Part shown: positions 1-11,907 of the stretch, in pieces
How the letters are laid out: every line of letters begins with the position of its first letter
Position numbering within the stretch: position 1 is the stretch's first letter
NCBI GenBank assembly: GCA_014549065.1
Contig: JACDOX010000429.1
Location: 288,714 to 352,713, forward strand
Direction: 5' to 3'
DNA: 64,000 nucleotides
Origin: Cardinalis cardinalis
Taxonomy: Eukaryota > Chordata > Aves > Passeriformes > Cardinalidae
The notes under the pieces: model-generated
Databases searched by the model: none
What the model was told of the DNA's origin: nothing
Seen by the model: the letters and a program-made list of their open reading frames with translations, nothing else
Position numbers and translations under genes: made by a program

Positions 1-427
1 CTTCAGGCACATCTCCACCCAGGTCTTTCTCAATGCATTGGAACGTCATTTTCTTGTTAGTTTTGCTTACCAAACTTATAAAGTACATCTTATCAGAAAG
101 GTCATTGTTAGGTGTTTTACCACCATGGATTATATACTGGTACTCATCAGCCCTTGCATCGCTTCTGAGTGTGCAAAGAGCAGGGTAGCGGAGAGGGGGA
201 AGGTAACATGAGTCTTTGGAGAAGAAGACAGGTTTCATCTTGAGCTCATTCTGCTTTATATCGAGAAGGAAAACACCAGTGGGGCAGGATCTCTTTGGCC
301 ATCCTTTCTGACCAAAAAAGAAAACATGCCCATCAAAATTCAGGAGAGAGAAGCCTGGCTGAATCAAGGATGAGTTACTGATGGTGGATATCATCTGCAG
401 GCACATTCTGTCTGTTGACTGGGCCAT
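1..427 (-). CDS. RAG2: RAG2, V(D)J recombination activating protein 2, N-terminal part (cut by window edge)
   Basis: RAG2 is the non-catalytic subunit of the RAG1-RAG2 recombinase, which cuts recombination signal sequences in developing lymphocytes. Its N-terminal two thirds form a six-bladed kelch propeller; the C-terminal PHD finger lies outside this window. Translating the minus strand from 427 gives 142 open codons with hallmark RAG2 segments: LIQPGFSLLNFDGHVFFFG, GQKGWPKRSCPTGVF, SKDSCYLPPLRYPA, IIHGGKTPNN and CIEKDLGGDVPE. The HGGKTPNN stretch belongs to a kelch blade. A 3' splice site (pyrimidine-rich, CTCAG, minus strand, exon beginning at 434) sits seven bases before the ATG, matching the usual RAG2 layout of a 5'UTR exon followed by one coding exon. 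Two in-frame starts exist: ATG at 427 (G at -3, G at +4) and ATG at 406 (MCLQM), which aligns with the start known in other vertebrates. The upstream RAG2 exon was not found. Confidence 0.97.
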   Translation of the reverse strand, partial: MAQSTDRMCLQMISTISNSSLIQPGFSLLNFDGHVFFFGQKGWPKRSCPTGVFLLDIKQNELKMKPVFFSKDSCYLPPLRYPALCTLRSDARADEYQYIIHGGKTPNNDLSDKMYFISLVSKTNKKMTFQCIEKDLGGDVPE

Positions 428-470
428 ACCGTAGCTGAGAAAATTAAAAAAAACCAAAACAAACAGATCA

Positions 471-540
471 AATAAATCCTATCACAATTATTGTGATTAG
501 ATCCTATCACAATTATTTAACACAATTTGAATAAATCCTA
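471..540. repeat. Short tandem repeat with internal inverted repeat, just upstream of RAG2
   Basis: The unit ATCCTATCACAATTATT occurs at 476-492 and again at 501-517 (period 25), with a partial echo ATAAATCCTA at 531-540. Between the copies, ATCACAAT T ATTGTGAT forms an 8-bp inverted repeat. The block lies about 50 bases upstream of the RAG2 coding exon on the minus strand. No function is evident. Confidence 0.75.
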
Positions 541-795
541 TGGAAGCTGTGCTGCAGTTCACTTCTGAAACCCACACAGACATGCTTTTCTGCGTCTCAA
601 GACATGAATCAAGCACGAGGTGTGCACCATTTCCGCGGTATTTTGGGGATTTTGTGCACACCACGGGCTGCTGGCACACGGGTCCCGCACACGGCGCGGC
701 CGGAGGCTGCGCTGGGGCGGCTTCGCGGGGCGGGCGCGGCCGCTCCCACGGGACGCGGGCCCGCGGGCTGCTGGGGCCGGTAGTTCCCGCTGGGT

Positions 796-823
796 GCCCG
801 GCCCGGCCCGGCCCGGCCCGGCC
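796..823. repeat. GCCCG pentanucleotide repeat in CpG island
   Basis: The unit GCCCG is repeated about five times, ending GCC, immediately upstream of the predicted IFTAP first-exon splice donor. Such runs are often length-variable and hard to sequence. Confidence 0.9.
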
Positions 824-883
824 GCCGCTTCCTTGTCCCGGCCGTGGGGAATCGGGAGCGGCGGGCTCAGCGAGCGGGCGGCG
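800..883 (+). other. IFTAP: Putative non-coding first exon of IFTAP (5' end approximate)
   Basis: The best plus-strand splice donor in the CpG island is GCG|GTGAGT, with the exon ending at 883. In the reading frame of the first coding exon, this stretch contains no in-frame ATG, so it would be 5'UTR. The transcription start is not visible and 800 is a placeholder. Other possible donors (for example GAG|GTGAAT near 1304) are weaker. RNA evidence would be needed to fix this exon. Confidence 0.5.
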
Positions 884-1690
884 GTGAGTGCGGCCGCGGG
901 GCTGGGCCGGTCTGCTGCCGGCGGGGATCGGCCCCGGCACGCCCGGGGCGGAGGGAGCGGCACCGGAGATGCCGCAAGCCGGGATTTCCTGCCCGCTTGT
1001 CGCCCCGAGGCGGCCGGGGATGCCGGGCTGGAGCCTCCCGGCTGCCGCAGCCCCGGGGCCCCGAGTGCGGCAGCCTCGGCCGGTGGGGCTCGGGCTCGCC
1101 CGGGGCGGCAGGAGGCTCCGGGCCGGGAGACTGTCCCAGGGCCCCGCAGCCAGCGGGCTGGAGGAGCGGCGCGCACGGAAACTGGAGATTGCACGTTTTG
1201 TTTACAAGGAAAACGTCAGGATGTGTTGATTGCATTTAGAGGGGGGGAGGTGCCCGCTGTCTGTGCAGCCACGCGGGGCTGGCTGGGGCGGCAGGGCCCG
1301 AGGTGAATCGGCTTGTGCTGAGCGGCCCGGTCGGGGTCTGGGGCTTGCGGGTCCCGCTGGGGCTCCGGGGGCGCATCCTCTGCCTTTCATCTGTGCGCTT
1401 TGCTCGGGCTTTCACGAGTAGGTTTCAAGGGGTGTCCCTTGCTATCATTAAGCTGTTTGTTTGAAGACTGAAAGGAGTTTATGTAATCAGCCTGGATATT
1501 GACTGCGAAAGAGCTTTGGAGAGCACAGACACCAGGGAGGGAAATAAGTGGCTGATTCATTGGCAGTGTCCTTTGGTGGCAACAGACTGATGCTCTTTAG
1601 TAAATGTTCAAGTTCTCTGTCCCAGCCTTTGCCAAATCCCCAGAATTTAAAGGTGTGAACAAAATGTAAGAAAAAACAAATCACTAAACC

Positions 1691-1772
1691 CTACATTTAA
1701 AAATGTACATTTAAAACCTACATTTATAATGTACATTTAGGTAAATGTACATTTATAACCTACATTTAAAAA
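1691..1772. repeat. AT-rich minisatellite with 12-bp palindrome
   Basis: Degenerate repeats of a CTACATTTAAAA / TGTACATTTA unit fill this stretch. At its centre AATGTACATTTA (1728-1739), GG, TAAATGTACATT (1742-1753) form a perfect 12-bp inverted repeat with a two-base spacer. Confidence 0.85.
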
Positions 1773-4700
1773 TCTTTTTTTTGGAAAGTTTTAGGTTTTG
1801 TATTTTCCTTGCTGCTTTTCATTTTTTCTGTCACACCAAAACCAAGACACATAGGGTTTCTTTTTTAAGGAAGGATTCGTATCTTCTAGTTATGTGTCAT
1901 CAAAACCTGGGGGGATCTGAACAACATTGTGTTTGCTGTAAAAAGATGGGAAATGATGATGCTGACTGCATCAATTGCCATGTTGTACCATACTGCTGCA
2001 CTGCCTGCCTGCAAGCTGGTATGGGAACTGCTGTGCTACAATAGGGATCTGCCATGGAATGTTTTTCAAAGGTGAGGTGTTTTCAGGCCAGAGCACACAG
2101 ACAGGGTAGGCATAGCCATTACTGAGTCTGTTTTGAAAAACAATCCATGGAATGGCTGTCTTACCTTGTGGAATCATCCAAAGATCATGGTTGAGTTCTG
2201 TTCACTGTATAGCCTAATGCCTCTGCCCTGAAGGTGCTAGTTTTTCTACATTTCGATTTCTTTTTCGAAGTACTGCACTGTGGGTGAAGTTCAGTTATAA
2301 GTTAATTAAATTAGTGAACCCTTTTCTGAGCATGTCGGTATGCACAGCAGGTTGTGTCCTTATTATGCATGAAGAAAGACTTATGAATTTATTTACCTTC
2401 AGGTGATATGCTAAACAGGAATCTGCTGCTTGTTTCTTACAAGCATTCAAAAATGGCATCATCAGAGGAGCTTGCACTAAGCTAGGTTTACTTGATTAGA
2501 TGTCATTTGTCTCTTCTTTTGTATTGTCTGGTTATTTAGCTTTGGTTTTACAGGATCTTTGGAAAGGTAAAATGTCTTCCATACTGAAGATGCCGTAAGA
2601 AAATTTCTGTTTTACATGAGAAAATTAGACTTCTTTATCTTCTACCTCTCCTGTTCTACATTTGACTGCTGGTTTATATTTGAAGTCTAACAAGAGTATT
2701 AAAAGTGGCAAACAGTTTAATTGACATATTGGTACGCATCTTACATTTTTACATATATTTAATCTCCAAGTAGGGCAATTATTAGTGTCCACAGTGTCAC
2801 AAACTATTTCCCAGATATTGAGCAGTACTCACTCCTGAAGAGTTCTCTATCTGAAGAGTCTGCAGATACAGAGTGGAGAAAAGATCAGTGAAAATTATTT
2901 GATTGATAGACATACAGAACATACTGGTTAAGAACACTTAAACATATTTCCTGGTTGTCTCTTAATATTTCTTGAACTTTATATAAGCAAACAGTCCAGT
3001 ATGTAATGGAAGGAGTGTTTATCTGAGATTTTTGGACAGAAGTAGCTCTTAGGCACTGGCTGGAATTGCTTTAGCTTTCCATGTATTTTCCTGCTAATTA
3101 CTGTGTGTCAATACAGTGTGGTTGCTTTCTGGTTATGCTGACCTCCAACTCTAACCTTCCAATACCACTGATTCCTCTGGGCCATGGCTCTACTAACCCT
3201 GAACAGCTTTGCAGAACCCAAAAGAGCTAACCTTATAAACAAAGAGTTTAAAGTGCTTTTTTGTGGCTTTGTGCTCAAAACTGAAGTTGGATTAGCATTA
3301 CAGCTGGTGCAGAGATAAAGACAAATGCCTTTGTTGTAGTGCCACACAGGATACCAGGAGAGAGACACTACCAGGAGTAAAGACAAATAAGAAATAAGGG
3401 GGAGTTACATAAACAATTGCCAGTTATGATGACTTGAGTCATGCTTCATCATATTTGGTGTTTTTATAGAAGGTTAAGCTGTAAGGATTATACAAATAAA
3501 TGAGAATCTCAGCATTACTTTTATAGGCCCCCTATTTGGGAAGCAGTAGACACCTGAGCTACAAACTAAGCGAACAGAAAGAAAAAAACTAATATTCTCC
3601 CTGTTTATTTTAAAATCAAATAGTACTTTGAGCAGGTTTTTCAGATAAGAGTTGTTTATATGGCAAAAAGAGATTATAAAGAATTCAGATTTTGATGGAT
3701 ACATTGGGAGATACATTTATAGAAGGATCAGATGAAGACAAAGTGTTTTTTTAAAAACAGTAGCTAATGTAATTTGAAATGTGCTTACTATGGAAATAGA
3801 TGGACCTAGTTACAATGTTGGGTGATGTACCATTTCAGAAACCCTATGAGGTGCTCACAGAGAAGTACAGAATGAACATCTTTTAGAGGTAAGGGGTAGT
3901 GTGAGTGACCTAAACAGCCGCTAACATTTCATATACCTTTGGATAGTCTTCCTTGTCTTTAGGCTTTTCCTATGGAAGCAAGTCTGCCATTGTTCTGTGT
4001 CCTAGATCCTAGTAAATCTAGGGTTTATGAAATGTCACTAGATGACAGTCACTCACAGACTGTGTTTATTAGTTACTGTCCTCTTTGACCCTATGCAGGA
4101 ATGGTTTGTTCACCTATGTGCTTTGCCTGTTACCTTTTAGTTAGGTAACAAAAACATTCTACTCAGGAGAACAATGACTAATCAGTGCTGCTGTTTAGTG
4201 TGACATCTCATATTTTTCAGCATTGAAAGTATTATTTATAGTAATTTCACGGTAATTTGAATGCTGCAAAATAATGAATGACTAATGAGTTGATCTTATG
4301 AACTGTAGCAAACACAAAGAACCTTTTTTCATTTATACAAAAATAAGATATTTGAGCTGTACTGATTGGACACTGAGAGAATGAAATGCAGGATGTAGTG
4401 GAGTCTTAGCTGGTAAACACCCATTGCTGACCATTAATTAGTTTGCAGTTATTTTGATGAGAACATAGATACCTAGTATAGAATTAAATTGATTTTGCAG
4501 TATTGTGGGGTTTTTTTTCCTTTGATAGATCTGTTTTTTAATTAACAAAATGAAAAAGCGTACCCCTGAAAAGCAAATGCTGTTTCCAAATTGTCCACAA
4601 TCAAAATCATATCCAGACATACACAGAAGTTTGAAGTCCTCCATAAAGAAGCTTAAGGAAGGAAATTTTTTATATAGTATTTCTCAAAACATTTTTTAAG

Positions 4701-7700
4701 TGTATCAACAGAGTTTGCTTTGGGCAAAGCAGTAATTCAGACGTACCTGGCTGACAGCAGTTTTTTGCGTCCTCCGTAATCTTTCTGTGTAATTTGGATT
4801 CAAGTGTGAGCAATGTGAGGAATCTTCTGTGACAGCCCAGGGGGCTCCTGGCATGGAGAGACAGCCTGATGGAGGGGATTCTGTCTGCTTAATTTGCAGA
4901 TGTGCTCCTGAGAACTCGATCTACTGTGGGTAACTGGCTGTGACTGGTTTGTTTCCTTTCCTCTCTTCTCTTCAAATGGCACAACAAGAAACCCACCAGT
5001 CTCCAGAAGCTTTAACTCTTTGCTGTGGAAGAAGCTCAGAGTGACAGCAGGTGCCTCTTAGGTTGTAAATATCTGCAGCATATGCTTCTTTATGGTTCAG
5101 TTTTTTTACACTGTTACACCTATCAACCTTGTGATCATCTTCAGAATTTTTCAGTGCTATTTTAAAAAGTAATTTAAAACAAATGTTGAGTTAAAAAATA
5201 ATTTCAATAGGTAGTAAAAGAAAACAGCTCTTGCTGGTTGACATACTACTTTCCCCAGGAGTGCTCTGCTGCAAGCAGGCAATGACATTGAAACAGAGCA
5301 AAGGAAATGACAAATACATGCAGTTCACTGAGTGAAGGCTGACTAAAAAGTCCAACTCAAAGTCCACTGAAGTAATTAGAAATGTCTTTTTTTCTCCTTC
5401 GGTGGCCTTCTGATCAGACCTTGAAACACTAATAAAACTTTGCACCCTTCTGTGGCATTTTTCATCAGTTTCACAGTGCTTTTCTCCAACACCAAATAAA
5501 TAATGAGACGCTGGGAAGTCCACTGGGAACATATCCTTTCAACAGCTAGCAGTGCTGGGGCACAGAGGATAAGCCACTTGCATAACACAGCACAACAAAT
5601 AAACAGAAAAACCTGGAAAACAATTTACTCTTCATAGCTCCCTGCTTTTGTTTTCCTGGCCCTACTTCACCCACTCCTGAGTTACAACATCTGCTGCACA
5701 GTATTTTAGAAATATCTCAACTCCCATTTGAAACTGCTGTGAGAATAGAAATAGAAGGAACTTGAAATGGAATTTGATTAGTACAGCAAAGCAAACACAC
5801 CAAATGTTTGTGAAAATTGTCTTGAGACACTGAATAACTGTAATGCAGATAGGATGTGGTGATGTTTTTCATCTGAAGTAGGAGTGCTAAGGCACTGTGC
5901 CCTGTAGCATCCATATGGGCCTTTTCTTCTGAAACAAAGATAAAAGGAAATTTTAGTGCAGAATTGAATGCTGAAGAACCTTCCCTGAAGTTGAGGGCTT
6001 TCAGATCACATTTGTTTGTATTTTTGGTAGGGCCTAGATAATACTCAACAGCTTTTTATCTAAGTGTTTGATGTATTTTGACCCTTGCTTAGGTCTGTGG
6101 TCAAAGATCTACCAGCAAAAATACCCCAAACCCCAACAAATATTTAAGGGAAAAAATCTAGTCCCCAGTTGTGTCATTTTAATATTTTACATTAATTTTA
6201 GACTTTTTCTACCAGTTGACATGCCTTATCTTTAGAAATTCTTTTTCCTGTTACTGTGATTGAGAAAATGGAGAAATTAAATTTTTTTTGGTAACAACAG
6301 CCTGTCATTTTTTGGATGAGGACATGGTCTGTCCAAGCTGATCTCTAACTGTCAGTGACAAAGTGCTTTGGAGAAGCTGCAGCAAATAGCTTCAGATTAG
6401 TGTATCTACATGGTAGGGAAATTATGGTGAAAACTGTCCTGGTCATAGCAAGAAGACTTCCATCCTGAATCTAACTGGCAGAGAAACCATGTGAAAAGGA
6501 ATAAATAGACTTTTCCTTCACAATTTCTATTTTAATAACATAGAGCTAGTATGTTTTCAGCAGATTGCTCACTGTTATGGAAATGCTTTATTTCACTTGA
6601 TTTTCTTTTTCTACAATTAATTTCTTAAAATACTATGTTGTTTGCATCTTCTTCATCCCAAATCATTCCAAATTGCATTGAGATATTTCCAGGCTTTTCA
6701 GCATAATTTCTGCCAGTAAAACACAGTCATCTCTGAGCTGAAATGTAGCTGGCTTCCTGTGGGTTGCAGTAATGCACTCCAGCTCAGCAGGGAAAGGGAA
6801 GGCTGCCTTACTCATTTGTGTAGGGTTTGCCAGCCAGAATGCAAATGTGCTGGATACTTAGCCAGGACCCACAGGCTGAAACCTGTAAAAAAGGGCACAG
6901 GGAGTCCAGCATCCTACAGTCTTCAATTTTCTGTCTCATCTAAAACTGACAGTAAACAGTATTTAACTTGTGAGGGAGAGGGCTTTATTTGGAGGGCTTA
7001 TCTAAAATATCTGATTGAATCCAGCTGTGCTTTGACTGTCAGATCCTGCACAATCACATTCCAGGGGGCAGTGGCTGCTGCAGTTTGGATGAAATGTTAC
7101 CCTTGCCATGCGCTTCCAGGTTATCTTTAAAGGGAGCAGTACTCTTGGAGCCATTGGAAATTCATAAAAAAAATTCTGCTCAGGTATGGGACTGGCATAA
7201 TAGCACTGAAATCCAAAAGGATCAATATGCTTGCTTGCAATTAAAGCCCATGGATATATCCTTTAAAAGCTCATATGAGCTGGGCATGAGAGGCACATGT
7301 TTTTGTCCATCTAGAGGTCAGCTCTCAGGCTCAGTAATGCACTCAGGCAAGCAGATGCAGCTCCCATCCCCACAAATTGCTGATGCATTAAGTGTGTGCC
7401 CTTAAGGCCTCCTGCTGAAGGCAATGGCAAACATCCAGTTGATTTTAACAGGATTAGCTGTGTAGATCACATTGAATTGAGAGATGTTGGAAGGAACCTC
7501 ATCTGAAAGTTTTTGTCCTTTGTAACTTTCAGTTTTTTCCTCCAGCTGGGTTGACCTGCACCTGCTTGTGGCCAGAACTTGGTGCCTCTGTGTTTGCTCC
7601 TGGAGCTCTGCCTCCCCACAGGTGGTGGTAGCAGGGAGGAGGAGGGAGAAAAGTAGGGCAGGACAGTAGAGCAGCTTTCTTCTGCAAGGGTAGATTTGCA

Positions 7701-10700
7701 GATGTCTAGACAAGAAGGAGGCAGTTTTCTGCCTGCAGGAAAATGGGTAACTGCTTGACTCAAAATGTTTTATGTCCTTCTCGAGCAGGAATTCCCAGAA
7801 TCACCCCTTTCACCTGGCCTACTTTTAAAGCACCATCCTGGGATGTTTGTTAAGGCGGTGGCCATGGTGCATAGCTAACAACAAGCATTTGTTAAGGGCA
7901 GGCTTGAGTTCCAGCTTTGCCTGCCTCTTTGCACCGTGGGTGCTGATGATCTGCACTGCAGGCTCCAGCTCAGCACGGTGGGTGTGGGAGTGCCCTGCTG
8001 GCATCTGCTTTTGCAGCATGGAGGAGGCACAGCTTTCTGGGCCATTTGTGAGGGTGTTTCTGATGAGGCTGTGCTTTCGGGGTTGCATAAGCAACTATGG
8101 CAGGCTGCCGGAGGGGCAGTCCTGTATCCTTCCCTTGCTCACACTGTCCCCTCGTATAGGCAGCCATGATTGTACAGCTGAAAGGCAGATCGGAAAATAT
8201 ATCTTTAAAACAGAATATTATATGTATTTGCTCTGTTTCCTCTCAGGTTTTGTATTGGTGGTTTATTTTGTCTGCCCAAGAGATGGACTGGAGTGGTAGA
8301 CCAGGAGGTGAAGAGGAAGTAAAGGTGGTGGCCTTTTTGGGAGCAGCCAGAACCTAGATAGACTTAAATTGATTCTGAGTGCACTTGTCTGCTAAAATCT
8401 CATTCTTTTTGCAGTGCTGCTACCTCATTCTTCATTGCTGCAACAATTTTGTTAAAAGTGTAGTTTCTGTGATAGCTCTGCAGGGAAAAAAGATGGGGCA
8501 TTGTCCAGTGGTAACAGAGTATAAGATTTAAAAATAGTGTATTTATGTTCAATCGGATTTTTGCAGCCATAATTATAAAATCCTGATAACAGGTGTACCT
8601 AGTGGATATTTTTTCTGAACCTATGGGTGAACTATTAAAAAACCCCATTTGTTAATCAGCCTTTTTTTAAAATTGAGAATGACTTCTAGGAGAGCAAATC
8701 CATAGTGTGAAAACCTGACTTGAACCTATGCCAGAAGTGCTAGTGAAGTTGTTTCTTTCCCCTGAAAAATTAAATTACATAAAATTTTATTGTGTTTGTA
8801 GAGACAATTAGCTTTACTGCTCTTTCCTTAAAAAAATCATAATCTTGATTTTTCTTTCATTGCCTCTATTGCATTTTAAACAAACATAAAACACTTAAAA
8901 ATGCATCATACCCCAGGAAGTTTATATTCCACCACATTTTGTGTTGTTTAATAGAATTAATAACTGTATAATTGAAACCATGCTAATACTCACTTGACCT
9001 GCCTGTTTGATTCAATGCAGAGATTTCTGATTTGTCTTAAACTGCTTGGAAGAAGACTGTGTTTTGAGAAATAAAATTGATTTTGCACAATCTGCTGATG
9101 ATCAGCAAGGCTTAATGAGTGATTGCCTCAAGAAACCTCATTAAAGTCATTTGGATGGATGAGCAGGAGTAAAATGCAAAAAGAAGAAAGCATAGTTGCT
9201 GCTTGAGTGCATCACTTACTGATATTTGATTCTAAAAGTATCCAAAGCCAGCACAAGGAAAGGATCAGATACTCTTGCTTTACTTTCCTTGACACTTCCA
9301 AGTTAGTTTGATTCCTTTGGGGAAAAAAGATATGTTTTTGATTTTAGTAGTATCTATTCTTTACCCAGAACAATGCAGTAATTTCATTCCTTGAAGTGTC
9401 ATTGTATCAACTTTTTAAATTGTGGAGGATTCCAGTCCATTACTGTGTATTTTTTCATTTTTTCAGGATAGTTTAAAGAAGTCATTGTCTTGAGGCTGTG
9501 AGTTGGGTGTTTGTAGAATCTACTGGTTAGCTCCTTAGCAAAGGTGAGAGTCTTCTGGTCAGCCTGGTTTCAGCTGTTCGCCTCACAAAACTTTTCTGTG
9601 GCTGACACAGTGTGGTGATCATTTAAGAGAGACTCTGGAATAAAGTAGGTGGGAAGCAGCAGAAAAGAAGGTGGAATGAAAATGAAAAAAATACCAAAGC
9701 CTTGATGGGTTGAGATAAATTTTTGAACGCCCTTCTTGTACCATCCCTCCTAAGCACATGTTCAGTTTCAGGAATGGTAGATATTCCCCACATACCATCG
9801 TCTGCACTTGCTGTTATTTAGGGCCATGCTACAGCACCAGGCAGTTCTGGAAAATGATTGCAAGCAGGGAACAGGTAGTTCTGGCTGCCAGTCTCTCCTC
9901 TGTTGTCTGGGGAAGTGGCTGTTTTTCTCACAGAACCTAGGCTTTCATTAGGACCTGGCTGGTTTTTCCTCTCCGTGTGGAGATGATTCTGTAGATCTCA
10001 ATAACAGCTGTGCAAGGGAATATCTGAAGTGAAGTTTCCCACATTCTGTAGGAAGTAGAAGTTGCACAGCAGAGTAAGAATTGAAATACATGATTTTGGT
10101 ACCACCTGGTCTGGGTGCTGAATCTCAGGCTGGTGGTCTGGTGGCTGTAAAGCATGACTTTCACAGAGAAAGCTGTCATGCAGATGGTTAAGGATATGAG
10201 TATGCCCCCAAAATGCATATTAATTTTCTAGTTTCCTAGAGCATTTTAGAGTGAATTAATGTAAGCTTGGCTGTCAGCCCTCCACTAACTTGTTTTTAAA
10301 TCACTTAAATTCCTGGTGACTCGTTTTTTTAATCTGTTATTGGGAATAGTATTTGTTTTCTCTTCCTTATGGGAATGTTTTTAAGTTTATTTTGTTAGTG
10401 TTTGTAAGGGAGCTGGAGATCCTAGACACCAGGCTTAAAAGAAGAACAAAGTTATTAACTTTTTATTGATTAGATATATACATTTTTTCTTTTACAATAG
10501 CCTTACAAATCACAGCACTATTTCAGGTAATGATTTTAATAACCATAATGAGGAATAGAAGACACTGCTTGCCTCTCAAAGCCCTGTAATAGACATAAAC
10601 AACTCTGAGAATCTGCTCAGTTATATTCTGCTTTGTTAGTCCACAGAGAGATTAATAATGATTGGATTTTGTAAAACATTAGAAAACTTAAACTTTAGGT

Positions 10701-11340
10701 CATGCGGGTGTGCGTGTATTTTGATATCTTCAGAACATTAGTCTTTCTTGGAAGCAGGCAATGCAACAAAATTAGAGCTTTATGTTAGAAGTCATGCTTT
10801 ATTTTCTTTCTGGTCTCCAAACAATTCTTTTTCAATCTTATTTAACTTCAGTATCAGGTTGGCAGCCTTTCCTTAGTATCACTGAAGTTTTGCTGAAGAA
10901 TTAAGCTTTCATTCCCAAAATCCACCTCTTAGTGTTGTGGTAAATCAGGAGAGGAGACAGAGGAGCACATGCAAATCATGCGCTCCTGCATCTTGATGAG
11001 TTTATGTGTGCAAACTGATTCTATTAGTGTGGACCTATGGCTATGAAAAATAAGTAATGTGGGTGAGTGTTTAGCGTCATGCAGCTGTTAAAATGCATTT
11101 ACACGGATTTTGTGAGTTAGGAGCGAGGTTAACTTCAGCATGCTTCACCGAGGGCAGTTCAGGACCCGCAGAGTCTGGTTAAGTGATGAAGGTGGGCTGC
11201 AAAGCTGTTCCTGTGTGACTGGAGAGTGGAGCTCCCTTCCTTCAGCTCTCAGCATTCGTTCCGTTCTCAAGAGTGATCCTCACATTCCTGCATGGCTGGC
11301 TGGCTCCAGCATGCCCTCCCTGTCCTGTGTTCTGCCTCAG

Positions 11341-11377
11341 CATACACACACACGCACGCACACACACACGCACACAG
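11341..11377. repeat. CA dinucleotide microsatellite (interrupted)
   Basis: An imperfect (CA)n run with three CG interruptions (ACGCACGCACAC pattern). Confidence 0.9.
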
Positions 11378-11462
11378 ATGAGTGTCATTGGGGTTTAACG
11401 TGTGGTCCAAAGTCTGAGTTTGTGGCTTTGATGGTACAGTGAACAGTGCACCTGAAGGTGAT

Positions 11463-11499
11463 GGATTCAGTCCAAAATTTGGGATTCAGTCCAAAATTT
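11463..11499. repeat. 18-bp direct tandem duplication
   Basis: GGATTCAGTCCAAAATTT occurs at 11463-11480 and again at 11482-11499, separated by a single G. The copies are identical, suggesting a recent slippage duplication. Confidence 0.9.
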
Positions 11500-11907
11500 G
11501 AATGTACAGCTGTGTCCTGGTTGTCAAATACAACATGCTGATGAGGAGTGTCACTGTTTCTGCAAAGAAGGCAGGGTTTGAAAGACTGATAACTTAAGGG
11601 AGTGAACAACACCAAGAGAAGCTGGCTCTTCTGTGGCCCATATTATCCAAGGTCATAAATTTCAAGCATAAGTGATCACAGTTTCTCCTTTTGTACTTAA
11701 AATTTCTATGTCCATGTGAATTTTGGGAGAAATGGTGAGTAAAGTTCCAAGGAGAGAAGAAAAAGTATTCTTGCCATTGCCCATCTATGTGAACTAGGGG
11801 CTTTTCTGTTGATTTGTTTTCTGCCTGCAGGTAGATATAGGTCTTTTCTTTCTATTGCAGGAGCAGCCTACAAAACCAGATATACCTATTGGACTCTCAA
11901 GGTGTGG

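Larger units (their letters stand above)
640..1400. promoter_or_regulatory. CpG island, likely IFTAP promoter (possibly bidirectional)
   Basis: This ~750-base block is strongly GC-rich with frequent CpG, unlike the AT-rich sequence around it. It contains a NotI site (GCGGCCGC, 736-743), a GC-box-like GGGGCGGG (727-734) and a run of GCCCG pentamers. A strong 5' splice site (GCG|GTGAGT, GT at 884) lies inside it on the plus strand, so transcription to the right is expected. Several long open frames cross the island on both strands, but they are compositional: GC-rich DNA has few stop codons and none resembles a known protein. In mammals the IFTAP (NWC) promoter sits just upstream of the RAG2 coding exon, as here. 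Whether it also drives RAG2 transcripts cannot be told from sequence. Confidence 0.85.
884..11860 (+). other. IFTAP intron 1 (if exon 1 ends at 883)
   Basis: About 11 kb with no coding exon that I can support. It holds an AT-rich minisatellite (1691-1772), a CA microsatellite (11341-11377) and a 19-bp tandem duplication (11463-11499). Otherwise it is unique-looking AT-rich sequence. Open frames such as 7847-8299 (plus) and 9937-10218 (minus) lack recognisable homology. In mouse, the enhancers acting on Rag2 lie in the equivalent region upstream of Rag2, so regulatory elements may be here, but none can be identified by eye. Confidence 0.6.

Noticed and set aside
559..1306. Long overlapping open frames on both strands in the CpG island (up to 228 codons)
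   Set aside because: GC-rich DNA has few stops. The translations are A/R/G/P-rich with no family resemblance, and the same bases are open in several frames at once.
1745..2044. Cysteine-rich 99-codon frame (CVCCKK...CINC...CCTACLQ) resembling a zinc-binding motif
   Set aside because: The cysteine spacing fits no finger family that I can name. There is no splice or promoter context, and it overlaps the minisatellite at its start.
7847..8299. 150-codon plus-strand frame
   Set aside because: Both strands are open here and composition explains it. There is no recognisable domain, and it lies inside IFTAP intron 1 without good splice sites.
9937..10218. 93-codon minus-strand frame with membrane-like segments
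   Set aside because: It looks somewhat protein-like, but I could not place it in any family, and it has stops directly on both sides.
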